A stretch of DNA of 48,888 bases, taken from NCBI GenBank assembly GCA_028689545.1, contig JAQVCX010000014.1, positions 1 through 48,888 of the forward strand, in the 5' to 3' direction. The notes under the pieces were generated by a model, which made no database searches, was not told where the DNA came from, and was given only the letters and a program-made list of their open reading frames with translations. Below, one piece after another: positions 1-7,598 of the stretch; the first letter of the stretch is position 1, and each line of letters begins with the position of its first letter. Source of the stretch: Parabacteroides sp. (lineage in GTDB: Bacteria; Bacteroidota; Bacteroidia; Bacteroidales; Tannerellaceae). A program made the translations under genes and the position numbers.

Positions 1-1
1 C

Positions 2-244
2 TATGTGGGTCTCGCCTATTTGAATAAGGAGGTGAAGCCGATCCATGTATCGTATGATGCCGGAAAGTCCTACGTGGAGCCTTCCTTGGAGAACGCGCGG
101 AATAAGACCTATCCGATCGTACGTCCGTTGTTCTACTACTATGAGACGAAGAATGCCTCGAAAGTGCGACCGTTCATCGATTATGTAATGTCTGCCGAAG
201 GGCAGGCGACGGTGAAGAAGGTCGGTTATATTCCGGTAAAATAA
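2..244 (+). CDS. pstS: Phosphate ABC transporter substrate-binding protein, C-terminal part
   Basis: Partial gene: the frame is open at the left edge and ends at TAA 242-244, so only about 80 C-terminal residues are seen. They read like the last lobe of a PstS-type periplasmic phosphate-binding protein: a region of the form 'YPIVRPLFYYYE' is followed by 'RPFIDYVMSAEGQATVKKVGYIPV', the usual closing helix and strand of the PBP-like fold, in which the protein ends shortly after a G-Y-(I/V)-P motif. It would bind phosphate outside the inner membrane and hand it to PstCAB. The first codon (GTG at position 5) is not a real start. It is convergent with lpxH, and the gap holds a 23-nt repeat array. 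The family assignment is fairly sure; phosphate specificity is inferred because the binding residues lie outside the window. Confidence 0.75.
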   Translation, partial: YVGLAYLNKEVKPIHVSYDAGKSYVEPSLENARNKTYPIVRPLFYYYETKNASKVRPFIDYVMSAEGQATVKKVGYIPVK

Positions 245-267
245 GAGAAACATAGCGGGAAGGCGGT

Positions 268-377
268 GTTGATCTCCCGGTCAATGCCGCGTTGATCTCT
301 CGATCAATGCCGAATTGATCTCTCGGTCAATGGCGCGTTGATCTCCCGATCAATGGCGTGTTGACCGGGAGATCAAT
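268..377. repeat. Array of four 23-nt direct repeats closed by an inverted copy
   Basis: Units run 268-290, 291-313, 314-336 and 337-359, each of the form (G/A)TTGATCTC(C/T)CG(G/A)TCAATG(C/G)CG(N). Positions 360-377 are the reverse complement of the start of the unit. Each unit also carries a TTGA...TCAA inverted core, so the transcript can fold several ways. The inverted copy runs into the end of lpxH and contains its stop codon (TGA, minus strand, 375-373). It lies between two convergent genes and may act as a bidirectional terminator; there is no T-run. Confidence 0.85.
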
Positions 378-1131
378 TCGGAGTTTCCAGAAACTGATCC
401 ATATACAGATTCTCGCCATCCCATACGATATAGGAGAAGAATCGCATCCAATCCCCGGCTATCAGGATACGGGAGGTGCGGCTCAGCATCAAATCCAGCA
501 TGATGTGGCGGTGGCCGAAGATGAAGAAGTTGATATCCGGGTGTGTCTTGAGGTATTCCTTGGCGAAGACAACCATATACTCGGTATCCTCCCCTTGATA
601 TTCGCGGGCCTCTTGCTTTTCCAACCCGCTCTTCCGGCTGTTGAGCGACCAGCCTAAGGCGAACCCGAACGTCCAGCGGGGATGTATCCCGGCGTATAAC
701 CATTGGCAGAACTTGTTCCGGAAGACGGCCCGGATCAGGCGGAACGCCTTACTCCGGAAATCCACCTCGTCACCATGACCGAGGAAGAAACGTTTCCCCA
801 GTAAATCGACGGTCAGGGTATCCCGATGGATGATGGCGCCTATCTCCTTGGGCAGGTAGTCGAACATCCAGATGTCGTGGTTGCCGATAAAGATATGTAT
901 CTCTATGCCTCTGTCCGATAGCTCGGCCAGTTTCCCCAGGAAACGCACGTGCCCTTTCGGCACGACGTATTTATATTCGTACCAATAATCGAACATGTCG
1001 CCCAGGAACCAGATGGCGGACGCGTCTTCTTGGATGCTATCCAGCCAGCGTACCAGCTTCTTCTCTACCGCTAAAGGATCCTTGTGGAAACGGGCTCCCA
1101 GGTGCGCGTCGGAGGCGAAATATACTTTCAT
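373..1131 (-). CDS. lpxH: UDP-2,3-diacylglucosamine hydrolase
   Basis: A calcineurin-like metallophosphoesterase of 252 residues. Metal-binding motifs appear in order: D8-x-H10, GDMFD (44-48), GNHD (83-86), GHGDEVD (118-124) and GHRH (206-209). This set and the length fit LpxH, which cuts UDP-2,3-diacylglucosamine to lipid X and UMP at the cytoplasmic face of the inner membrane in lipid A synthesis. The ATG overlaps the stop of the upstream MIP18-like gene by 4 nt, so the two are probably translationally coupled. Its last codon, Asn, and its stop fall in the inverted unit of the neighbouring repeat array. A general metallophosphoesterase is the main alternative, but the Bacteroidetes LpxH-like group fits well. 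Confidence 0.85.
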   Translation of the reverse strand: MKVYFASDAHLGARFHKDPLAVEKKLVRWLDSIQEDASAIWFLGDMFDYWYEYKYVVPKGHVRFLGKLAELSDRGIEIHIFIGNHDIWMFDYLPKEIGAIIHRDTLTVDLLGKRFFLGHGDEVDFRSKAFRLIRAVFRNKFCQWLYAGIHPRWTFGFALGWSLNSRKSGLEKQEAREYQGEDTEYMVVFAKEYLKTHPDINFFIFGHRHIMLDLMLSRTSRILIAGDWMRFFSYIVWDGENLYMDQFLETPN

Positions 1132-1445
1132 AGGAAACCGAGTTCCAGTTTAGCCTCCTCCGTCATCATGTCCTTGTCCCATTCCGGCTCGAAGACGAGG
1201 TTTACCTCTACGTTGTTCACCCCATCCACCGCTTCTACCTTCATGCGGACATCTTCCAACATGAAATCGGCCGCCGGACAGTTCGGGGCGGTGAGGGTCA
1301 TATCGATGCGTACGTTCTTTTCCTCATCGATATCTACCTTATATATAAGTCCAAGATCGTATACGTTTACGGGTATTTCCGGGTCGTATACCGTCTTAAG
1401 CATAGCGACGATCGCTTCTTCTGTTTGGAGAAATTCGTTGTTCAT
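1128..1445 (-). CDS. MIP18/DUF59 family iron-sulfur assembly factor (SufT-like)
   Basis: A 105-residue protein made of one MIP18 (DUF59) domain. The family signature 'DPEIPVNVYDLGLIY' lies at about 21-35, and the conserved cysteine of 'APNCPAAD' is Cys56. Bacterial homologues include SufT and PaaD; they help maturation or delivery of iron-sulfur clusters to target proteins. It is the first gene of a two-gene unit with lpxH (4-nt overlap). A TAnnTTTG-type -7 element lies at 1482-1489 on the minus strand, about 40 nt before the start. The family is clear; the client protein cannot be told from sequence. Confidence 0.85.
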   Translation of the reverse strand: MNNEFLQTEEAIVAMLKTVYDPEIPVNVYDLGLIYKVDIDEEKNVRIDMTLTAPNCPAADFMLEDVRMKVEAVDGVNNVEVNLVFEPEWDKDMMTEEAKLELGFL

Positions 1446-1481
1446 CTTCTTTCGTAAGTTTATAAATCAATTTAGGATGTA

Positions 1482-1489
1482 CAAACTTA
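1482..1489 (-). promoter_or_regulatory. Promoter -7 element for the MIP18-lpxH unit
   Basis: On the minus strand this reads TAAGTTTG, matching the Bacteroidetes -7 consensus TAnnTTTG. A TTG-containing partner (CTTG on the minus strand) lies about 20 nt upstream, inside the heptamer repeat. A plausible start point is a few bases downstream. Confidence 0.5.
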
Positions 1490-1495
1490 CGAAAT

Positions 1496-1565
1496 AGTTG
1501 ACAGTTGACAAGTGACAGCCCGCAGTTATTTGTTACTCTTAACTATCAACTGTCAGTTGTCAACT
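1496..1565. repeat. Inverted pair of AGTTGAC heptamer repeats
   Basis: The left arm (1496-1518) is built from AGTTGAC/AAGTGAC heptamers and the right arm (1541-1565) from their reverse complements (ACTGTCA, TTGTCAACT); the spacer is 22 nt. The right arm abuts and overlaps the radC stop codon (TAG on the minus strand, 1566-1564). The same family occurs at 7424-7584, 23106-23128 and 41899-41979. The likely role is a 3'-end hairpin for radC; it may be mobile in origin. Confidence 0.8.
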
Positions 1566-2268
1566 AGCGCAGCTTGCCCTCGTCCGCGTAGCTGTAATAA
1601 ATGCCATCGGTCAGGATGATATGATCTAATAGGATTAGATCCATGATCTTGGCCGCTTTTTGTACTTGCTCGGTCAAGGCATCGTCTTGTCGGCTCGGCT
1701 TAATGTTGCCGGAAGGATGGTTATGGCAGAGGATAAAGCCGGTGGCCGTCTCCATCAAGGCGGTTTTCAGGATCAGCCGGATGTCGGCGGGCGAGGTGTT
1801 GATCCCGCCTTGGCCTACCTTGGCCTTCTTCAGTATCTTGTTGGCAGGGTTGGTCAGTATGACCCATAGTTCCTCGTAGGGCAGGTCTCTCAGTTCGGCT
1901 TGCAAGGATAGGTAGGCGTCTTTACTGCTACGTATTTGCTCACGTTGGAGTCCCTCGGAAGTCCCTCGCCGTTTCCCCAGCTCCATGGCGGCGCAGATCG
2001 TGACGGCTTTCGCCTCTCCGATGCCTTTGAAGCCGGAAGTCAATTCCTTGATGGAACGTTTGCCTAATGTATTCAGATTGTTGTCCGCGGAGTGAAGTAT
2101 CCGTTGGGAGAGTTGCACGGCCGACTCCTCATTGTTTCCCGATCCGATCAGTATGGCGATCAATTCGGCGTCGCTCAGCGCAGAAGCGCCTTTTAGGAGC
2201 ATTTTCTCACGGGGCCTGTCTTCCTCGGCCCATTCCTTGATAGATAGTTTTCTTGTCTCTTTTTTCAT
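1564..2268 (-). CDS. radC: RadC family JAB-domain protein
   Basis: A 234-residue protein with the usual RadC order. An N-terminal helix-hairpin-helix-like region has 'GFKGIGEAKA' at about 79-88. The JAMM/MPN metal site follows, with H182, H184, S187 and D195 in 'CHNHPSGNIKPSRQDD'. Early work tied RadC to repair, but its biochemical role is unsettled, and the JAB fold suggests a zinc hydrolase. Length and motifs are complete. It is transcribed away from efp's terminator (2296-2333), so it probably has its own promoter, though none stands out. The stop codon touches the heptamer repeat. Confidence 0.93.
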   Translation of the reverse strand: MKKETRKLSIKEWAEEDRPREKMLLKGASALSDAELIAILIGSGNNEESAVQLSQRILHSADNNLNTLGKRSIKELTSGFKGIGEAKAVTICAAMELGKRRGTSEGLQREQIRSSKDAYLSLQAELRDLPYEELWVILTNPANKILKKAKVGQGGINTSPADIRLILKTALMETATGFILCHNHPSGNIKPSRQDDALTEQVQKAAKIMDLILLDHIILTDGIYYSYADEGKLR

Positions 2269-2295
2269 AGCGTGTAGCGGTGTTTATGGTATGTA

Positions 2296-2333
2296 TAAAA
2301 AGAGTTCCCGCCTGTTGTTTGTCAGGCGGGAAC
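2296..2333 (-). terminator. Rho-independent terminator of efp
   Basis: A perfect 11-bp stem, GTTCCCGCCTG (2304-2314) with CAGGCGGGAAC (2323-2333), has an 8-nt loop. Read on the minus strand it is followed directly by CTTTTTAT. It lies just after the efp stop and before radC. Confidence 0.9.
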
Positions 2334-2360
2334 CGTATATCGTGTCAAGCCTCCGTGTTA

Positions 2361-2924
2361 TTAACGGATACGGCCTACGTAAGAACCGTCTAATGTGCTG
2401 ATCTCGATAACCTCGCCCTCGTTGATGAACAACGGGACGCGAACCTCGGCACCAGTCTCTACGGTTGCCGGCTTCAATGTGTTCGTGGCTGTATCGCCCT
2501 TGATGCCCGGTTCCGTATAAGTGATCGTCAATTGAACCTTGGTAGGCATATCGGCGAAAAGAACAGTCTCTGTGGATGCGTCGGAAACTACGTCTACGAT
2601 TTCTCCTTCTTTCATGAAATCAACACCGTTGATCAGATCCTTGTCGATGATTACGTCATCGTAAGTCTCTTGGTTCATGAAATGATAGTGCTCACCTTCT
2701 TTGTAAGTGAACTGATACGGGCGACGTTCTACGCGTACATCTTCCAGCTTCTCGCCGATGTTGAAACGACGCTCGATCTGACCGCCTTTTACAACATCTT
2801 TCAATGTCGTACGCATGATGGTGTTACCTTTACCCGGTTTTACGTGAAGGAAATCGACGCAGAAATAGAGTTTACCGTCCAGACGGATACAAGTTCCTTT
2901 CTTAATGTCTTGTGAATTGATCAT
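2361..2924 (-). CDS. efp: Translation elongation factor P
   Basis: A 187-residue protein with the three beta-barrel domains of EF-P. EF-P enters the ribosomal E site and relieves stalling at polyproline stretches. The N-terminal KOW-like domain carries the loop 'HVKPGKGNTIM' (27-37), with Lys32 at the tip where E. coli EF-P is modified on Lys34. The C-terminal OB-fold domains follow, ending in the family's 'DGSYVGRIR'. It is a single-gene unit with a good promoter at 2981-3012 and a strong terminator at 2296-2333. No Lys-modification genes (epmA/epmB) are in the window; whether Lys32 is modified cannot be seen. Confidence 0.97.
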   Translation of the reverse strand: MINSQDIKKGTCIRLDGKLYFCVDFLHVKPGKGNTIMRTTLKDVVKGGQIERRFNIGEKLEDVRVERRPYQFTYKEGEHYHFMNQETYDDVIIDKDLINGVDFMKEGEIVDVVSDASTETVLFADMPTKVQLTITYTEPGIKGDTATNTLKPATVETGAEVRVPLFINEGEVIEISTLDGSYVGRIR

Positions 2925-2980
2925 ATTTATTTTCTTTATTTATATATGGTTATAGAGTAATCCGTTACGATTTTCGGGGG

Positions 2981-3012
2981 CAAAAGTAGTACATTCCTGT
3001 TAAAGAAGCAAA
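2981..3012 (-). promoter_or_regulatory. Bacteroidetes promoter of efp
   Basis: On the minus strand, TTTG (3012-3009) is followed after 20 nt by TACTTTTG (2988-2981), a full match to the -33 TTTG and -7 TAnnTTTG boxes. The efp ATG is about 56 nt downstream. Confidence 0.8.
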
Positions 3013-3025
3013 GGGTTTCGCATAT

Positions 3026-3730
3026 TTATATGGAAAAATAGTTGCAAATCAATCGAATAACCGGAACTAAGACCGCTGTCATGATTCCCATCAAGCCAAT
3101 CGCCAGTCCGCTTAACGCCCCTTCGATGGCCCCGATTTGGATGGCTGCCGCTGTTCCTACCCCATGGGAGGAAGCTCCTAGCGCCAGTCCTTTAGCGATA
3201 TGGCTGTCTATCCCCAATACTCTCATGACGGTCGGGCCTACTATACTGCCAAAGATCCCTACCGCTACGACGATGACGGCGGTAAGCGAAGGGATACCGC
3301 CCGCTTTCTCCGCTATCCCCATGGCGATCGGGGTGGTGACGGATTTAGGCTGGAGCGTCGCTATCAAGGCTTGGTCGGCTCCCATCAATTTACCGATAAT
3401 GATCACGCTTACGATCCCGACAATGGCTCCGACAAACACGGAAGTCAAGATCGAGACGACATTTCCCTTTAGGTATTGGATTTGCTCATATAACACATAG
3501 CCAAGGGCCACTACGGAAGGCCCCAGCATAAAATGGATCAGATGACTGCTTTGCTGGAACGACTCATATTGGATACCTAGGACTTCCAGCACGACGATAA
3601 TCACGAAGATGGTCGTAAGCAAGGGATGTAGCAGGCTGATATGTACTTTCTTATAAAGAGCCAAGGATGTCAGGTAAGTGCCAATTACCAACGTAAGAGC
3701 GAATATCTCGGAATGCGCCAGATTGTCCAT
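3026..3730 (-). CDS. lrgB: LrgB family membrane protein (CidB/LrgB)
   Basis: A polytopic inner-membrane protein of 234 residues and the usual LrgB length. Conserved family stretches include 'PKSVTTPIAM' near residue 129, a 'GVFGSIVGP'-like segment and 'ASSHGVGTAAA' near 188. The CidAB/LrgAB family was described as holin/antiholin-like, and homologues export glycolate or pyruvate in plants and bacteria. It follows lrgA with 3 nt between them, the standard pairing. No signal peptide or soluble domain. The family is certain; the transported substrate or lysis role is not deducible. Confidence 0.9.
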   Translation of the reverse strand: MDNLAHSEIFALTLVIGTYLTSLALYKKVHISLLHPLLTTIFVIIVVLEVLGIQYESFQQSSHLIHFMLGPSVVALGYVLYEQIQYLKGNVVSILTSVFVGAIVGIVSVIIIGKLMGADQALIATLQPKSVTTPIAMGIAEKAGGIPSLTAVIVVAVGIFGSIVGPTVMRVLGIDSHIAKGLALGASSHGVGTAAAIQIGAIEGALSGLAIGLMGIMTAVLVPVIRLICNYFSI

Positions 3731-3733
3731 GGT

Positions 3734-4072
3734 TTATTTCCCCTTTTCCAGTTTTTGTTGTACCAACGCTACGCTGGCGATGACTAAAATCGTACTCACC
3801 ACGGAAGCGATCAATAGGACGGCCCAATACTTGGAGATGATCCCGAAGGAATTCATGAGCCCTACACCGGCTGGAACGAAGAATAATCCCATGTTTTGGG
3901 TGAGAACTGTAGATAGGCGTTTCACCTTTTCCGGTTTTACTTTCTTAAACGCGAGGGCTAAGAATAATAGCACCATCCCGATTACGCTACCCGGTATGAA
4001 ACCGTCGATAAAGTAGCTGATAAACTCTCCCGTGAAATAAAAGAAGAGAATGTAAAATGCTTCTGTTAGCAT
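3734..4072 (-). CDS. lrgA: LrgA/CidA family membrane protein
   Basis: A small integral membrane protein (112 residues, about four hydrophobic helices) of the CidA/LrgA holin-like family. The stretch 'FIPGSVIGMVLLFLAL' near residue 24 is the family's P-G-x-x-x-G-(M/L) helix, and 'FFVPAGVGLMN' near 74 is also typical. It sits directly upstream of lrgB and the two should work as a complex. A TATCTTTG -7 element lies 30 nt before the start (4102-4109, minus). Confidence 0.9.
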   Translation of the reverse strand: MLTEAFYILFFYFTGEFISYFIDGFIPGSVIGMVLLFLALAFKKVKPEKVKRLSTVLTQNMGLFFVPAGVGLMNSFGIISKYWAVLLIASVVSTILVIASVALVQQKLEKGK

Positions 4073-4101
4073 AGTTTTTCTGCCTTTTTAGATAACCGCT
4101 A

Positions 4102-4109
4102 CAAAGATA
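4102..4109 (-). promoter_or_regulatory. Promoter -7 element of lrgAB
   Basis: It reads TATCTTTG on the minus strand, a common form of the Bacteroidetes -7 box, 30 nt from the lrgA ATG. No clear TTTG -33 box is seen. Confidence 0.55.
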
Positions 4110-4160
4110 ACCGCTATTCCGTAAATGTGTTCTATAACATATTATTTTAACATTGTAGGG

Positions 4161-4177
4161 GGCAGGGTTCACCTGCC
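4161..4177. repeat. Short GC hairpin after mgtE
   Basis: GGCAGG (4161-4166) pairs with CCTGCC (4172-4177) in the 113-nt gap between the mgtE stop and lrgA. There is no T-run beside it. It could weakly end mgtE transcripts or be a fragment of a dispersed palindromic repeat. Confidence 0.4.
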
Positions 4178-4185
4178 TCGTGGCA

Positions 4186-5532
4186 TCAAGCTAACACGGA
4201 AGCGATGGACATATAAATCATCATGCCGATAATATCGTTGGTAATGGTGATAAACGGCCCGGTCGCCAAGGCGGGATCTATCTTCATCTTATCTAGCGTC
4301 ATAGGGACTAGCGTGCCGAATATACTGGCGAACATTACGACGGCGAATAGGCTTAAGGATACGGAGGCCGTGATCCCCCGGTCGCCCAGCATGAAAAAGT
4401 TATAAAAGAACACGACCAGGCTGATAATGCTGGCGTTGATTAGCGAGACCACGGATTCCTTGAGGATCTGCGATACGACATGCCCTTCTTTCAAGGTGTT
4501 GTTCGCCAAGCCTTGTACCACGATAGCGGAAGATTGTATACCTACGTTTCCACCGGTACCACCGATCAGCGGGATAAATAGAGCCATCTTCGGGTTGGTG
4601 GCGAAGCTACTCTCGAAACCACCCAGGATAACGGAGTTGCCCAGCCCTCCGATCATGCCGATCAACAGCCAAGGCAGGCGGGCGGCGGTTTGGGTGAATA
4701 CATTATCCGAGGTTTCCACGTCTTGCGAGATACCGGATGCCAACTGGTAATCACGTTCGTGTTGCTCGCGTACCTCATCCATGACGTCGTCGATGGTGAT
4801 ACGTCCTACCAAGCGTCCGATACTATCTACTACGGGCAAGGCTACCAAGTCGTATTTCTCGATCGTCTCCGTAACCTCCTCTATACTATCGCTGTCGCGA
4901 ACCGAGATCGGGTCTTTTTTCATGACGTGCTTGATCTTGGAGACCGATGGGTGGGTGATCAGCTTCTGCAAGGGGAGCACGCCTTTCAGCCGCTCGTCGT
5001 CATCCACTACATATACATAATAGATCTCGCTCATCTCCTCCGCTTGCTTGCGCATCTCGTCGATGCACTTGGGCATACTCCAATTCTCGTTCACCACGAT
5101 CATCTCCGTACCCATCAAGCCACCGGCGGTGTCCTCGTCGTATTTCAGCAAGTCTACGATATCGCCGGCCTGCTCTACGTCCTCGATATGCGAAAGGATC
5201 TCCTCTTGGGTATCCTCGTCCAACTCACGCATCAAGTCAACGGCATCGTCCGTTTCCATGTTGTCGACGAAACGCTTGGCGATAAGCTCGTTGGGGAGTT
5301 CCTTCAATAACTTATGACGGTCTTCCTCATCCAGCTCCATCAATACATCCGCCGCCTTGTCGCCATCCATCAATAGATAGAGATAGATAGCCTCTTGCAA
5401 GTTCAGCCCTTGATAAAGCTCGGCTATATCGGCCGGATACAGTTCATGAAGTACCTCCTGTGCCTTCGCGTCATCTTTGGCCTCGATGATGCTTTTCAGG
5501 TTCTCGATGTAATCTTTCGTCAGTTCGATCAT
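4186..5532 (-). CDS. mgtE: Magnesium transporter MgtE
   Basis: A 448-residue MgtE-type Mg2+ channel. The N-terminal cytoplasmic superhelical domain (about 20-125) has the acidic repeats that sense Mg2+ ('MELDEEDRHKLLKELP', 'MRELDEDTQEEIL'). Two CBS domains follow (about 135-260; 'VLPLQKLITHPSVSKI', 'YDLVALPVVDSIGRLVGRI'). Five hydrophobic segments (about 285-448) form the pore, including 'FIPLIGGTGGNVGIQSSAI' and 'DPALATGPFITITNDIIG', which carry conserved pore residues. It is 12 nt downstream of rsmA, so the two are probably cotranscribed. The gene looks complete. Confidence 0.95.
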   Translation of the reverse strand: MIELTKDYIENLKSIIEAKDDAKAQEVLHELYPADIAELYQGLNLQEAIYLYLLMDGDKAADVLMELDEEDRHKLLKELPNELIAKRFVDNMETDDAVDLMRELDEDTQEEILSHIEDVEQAGDIVDLLKYDEDTAGGLMGTEMIVVNENWSMPKCIDEMRKQAEEMSEIYYVYVVDDDERLKGVLPLQKLITHPSVSKIKHVMKKDPISVRDSDSIEEVTETIEKYDLVALPVVDSIGRLVGRITIDDVMDEVREQHERDYQLASGISQDVETSDNVFTQTAARLPWLLIGMIGGLGNSVILGGFESSFATNPKMALFIPLIGGTGGNVGIQSSAIVVQGLANNTLKEGHVVSQILKESVVSLINASIISLVVFFYNFFMLGDRGITASVSLSLFAVVMFASIFGTLVPMTLDKMKIDPALATGPFITITNDIIGMMIYMSIASVLA

Positions 5533-5544
5533 TGGACTCTTATA

Positions 5545-6348
5545 TTATTGTAAGACATCGCCAGCCTGCTTCTCTAGATGCTTTTGGCTGATCAAGGTCA
5601 GTTCCACGAATTGCTCCACGGATAACTGCTCCGGGCGCTTGTCGAATATCGGTAAGGCGTAATCCGGGCAATCTTTACCCAATAAGGGTTTCATGGAGTT
5701 GCGAAGCGTTTTCCTTCGCTGGTTGAATGAGGTCTTTACTACGGTCTTGAATAACTTCTCGTCGCATCCCAGATCCTTCCGGCCGTTGCGAGTCGCTTTC
5801 AATACCGCGCTTTTCACCTTTGGAGGCGGATCGAATACTTTCTCACTGACGGTAAAGAGATATTCCACGTCGTACCAGGCTTGGAGCAATACGCTCAGGA
5901 TGCCGTACGTCTTGCTGCCGGGACCCGCCGCTAGGCGTTCAGCCACCTCTTTTTGTAACATTCCCGAGCAACAGGGAATCTGATCCTTATAATCGAGGAC
6001 CTTGAAGAATATCTGGCTGGAGATATTATAGGGATAATTACCGATCACGCAAAACTCACCCGGGAATAGCTTCGAGAGATCTAATTTCAAGAAATCCTCG
6101 GCGATGATACGTCCTTTCAGATCGGGGAAATTCTGGTTCAGGTAATCTACGGATTCCATGTCCAACTCTACAACGGTTAAATCATGTCCCGCCTCCAGTA
6201 GGAACTGGGTAAGGACTCCCATTCCCGGCCCGATTTCCAGTACCGGCAGGGGTTTGAATGTGTCGAGTGTGTCCGCAATACGCTGTGCTATTTGCAGATC
6301 CTTTAGGAAATGTTGCCCTAATGCTTTTTTTGGCTTAACTAATCTCAT
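5545..6348 (-). CDS. rsmA: 16S rRNA dimethyladenosine transferase
   Basis: A 267-residue SAM-dependent enzyme (KsgA/RsmA) that dimethylates two adjacent adenines in the 3' terminal hairpin of 16S rRNA during 30S maturation. The SAM-binding motif 'EIGPGMG' is at 38-44, and the catalytic 'NYPYNIS' (104-110) is the N-x-P-Y motif of adenine-N6 methylases. The C-terminal domain holds the usual 'SFNQRRKTLRNSMKPLL'. It is the first gene of a unit with mgtE. The start at MRLVKPKKALGQHF fits family N-termini ('KKALGQHFL'). Confidence 0.96.
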   Translation of the reverse strand: MRLVKPKKALGQHFLKDLQIAQRIADTLDTFKPLPVLEIGPGMGVLTQFLLEAGHDLTVVELDMESVDYLNQNFPDLKGRIIAEDFLKLDLSKLFPGEFCVIGNYPYNISSQIFFKVLDYKDQIPCCSGMLQKEVAERLAAGPGSKTYGILSVLLQAWYDVEYLFTVSEKVFDPPPKVKSAVLKATRNGRKDLGCDEKLFKTVVKTSFNQRRKTLRNSMKPLLGKDCPDYALPIFDKRPEQLSVEQFVELTLISQKHLEKQAGDVLQ

Positions 6349-6368
6349 CCACTTTTTGGTGTAATGTG

Positions 6369-6397
6369 TTTGTTTTTAAATATTATGCTTATCTTTG
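6369..6397 (+). promoter_or_regulatory. Promoter of the flippase-like gene
   Basis: TTTG (6369-6372), 17 nt, TATCTTTG (6390-6397). It faces and overlaps the opposing rsmA promoter whose -7 box is at 6406-6413. Confidence 0.65.
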
Positions 6398-6405
6398 CGG
6401 ATGCA

Positions 6406-6413
6406 CAAAAGTA
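6406..6413 (-). promoter_or_regulatory. Promoter -7 element of rsmA-mgtE
   Basis: It reads TACTTTTG on the minus strand, matching TAnnTTTG, 58 nt before the rsmA ATG. No good TTTG partner is visible upstream (only an AAAG/CTTT near 6427). Confidence 0.5.
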
Positions 6414-6443
6414 CAATAAATAATTTAAAGTTCCCTATACCTG

Positions 6444-7436
6444 ATGGATTTTAAGAGCATTCTACGTACGTTTCTGAAGATAATTCTACCTTTAGCCTTC
6501 GGCTGTTTACTCCTTTGGTTTTTATATCATAAAATGGATCTCACGGAGATCTGGCGAGTCATCAAGGAGGGTGTCCGTTATGATATTATTTTGTTCTCAT
6601 TATTGTTCGGCCTGTTTGCCAATATTGTCCGCGGCTTGCGATGGGGGTTGCTGATCGGTTCCTTGGGGGAACGTTTCAAGATGAGTAATGTGATTTATGC
6701 CGTGCTGGGTAATTACGCCGTGAATCTGGTATTGCCCCGTGTAGGCGAGGTCTGGCGTTGTGGCATGATCACGAAGTACGATAAGATATCGTTTTCCAAG
6801 CTTTTAGGTACCTTGTTGATCGACCGTGTGAGCGATACGGTCATGGTCGGTTTGATAACCTTGATGATATTCATATTTAATATAAGCTTCTTTACGAGTT
6901 TCTTCGCCAAGAACCCGGCTCTGCTTGAGGGATTCCAATCCATGTTTAATTCGATATGGATTTACGTGGCGATGATAATTTTTGTCGCTGTAATTTGGTT
7001 TGTATTCACTTATATGAGTAACTTTACGCTGGTGCAGAAAGCCAAAGCCCTGTTGAGGAATGTATGGACCGGTATGAAGAGTATCTGGTACATGGAGCAT
7101 AAGATGCGTTTCGTGATCGAGACGTTATTGATTTGGGGAGGTTATTTCTGTTACTTTTATATAACGTTCTATGCTTTCGACTTTACCAAGGATTTGGGTA
7201 TCGTGGTCGGGCTGATCACTTTTACGATGAGTAGTATCGGCGTGGCGGTGCCCGTTCAAGGCGGTATCGGACCGTGGCATTTCATGGTGATCGCTACCTT
7301 GGTTTGTTTTGGCGTGAACGAGAACGACGCGGCGGCGTTCGCCTTGGTAGTACATACGGTACAGACGGTATGGACGGGATTGTGCGGATTATTCGGCGTG
7401 GTGGCTTTGCCGCTCACTAATAAAGTTGACAGTTGA
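6444..7436 (+). CDS. UPF0104 / LPG-synthase-TM family membrane protein
   Basis: A 330-residue integral membrane protein with about eight hydrophobic segments. It resembles the transmembrane part of lysyl-phosphatidylglycerol synthase (AglD2/UPF0104 family): 'ANIVRGLRWGLLIG' near residue 54, 'NYAVNLVLPRVGEVWR' near 91, 'KLLGTLLIDRVSDTVMVG' near 119 and 'VPVQGGIGPWHF' near 271 are the conserved blocks. Members are thought to flip lipids or lipid-linked sugars; no catalytic synthase domain is present. The last codons and stop (GTT GAC AGT TGA) are made from the heptamer repeat that follows, so the C-terminus may be shaped by repeat insertion. Confidence 0.85.
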   Translation: MDFKSILRTFLKIILPLAFGCLLLWFLYHKMDLTEIWRVIKEGVRYDIILFSLLFGLFANIVRGLRWGLLIGSLGERFKMSNVIYAVLGNYAVNLVLPRVGEVWRCGMITKYDKISFSKLLGTLLIDRVSDTVMVGLITLMIFIFNISFFTSFFAKNPALLEGFQSMFNSIWIYVAMIIFVAVIWFVFTYMSNFTLVQKAKALLRNVWTGMKSIWYMEHKMRFVIETLLIWGGYFCYFYITFYAFDFTKDLGIVVGLITFTMSSIGVAVPVQGGIGPWHFMVIATLVCFGVNENDAAAFALVVHTVQTVWTGLCGLFGVVALPLTNKVDS

Positions 7437-7584
7437 CAAGTGACAGTTGACAGTTGGCTGAGTCGGGGAATATAACTTAATATTTATATTAATATGATTG
7501 GCATGAGGTGATGACGGGATATGATAGGGATGAGGCAGTGCTATCACTTGCTAACTGTCAACTGTCAATTGTCAATTGTCAACT
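7424..7584. repeat. 32-nt heptamer inverted repeats flanking a 97-nt spacer
   Basis: The left arm (7424-7455) is four and a half heptamers, AGTTGAC AGTTGAC AAGTGAC AGTTGAC AGTT. The right arm (7553-7584) is its reverse complement with about two mismatches. The spacer (7456-7552) has no ORF. The layout is that of a tiny MITE-like element or a long hairpin. The left arm supplies the stop codon of the preceding gene. Confidence 0.85.
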
Positions 7585-7598
7585 AAAAACGTAGTTTT

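Noticed and set aside
268-377. CRISPR-like array
   Set aside because: The repeats abut one another with no spacers, the units are degenerate, no cas gene is near, and the last unit is inverted.
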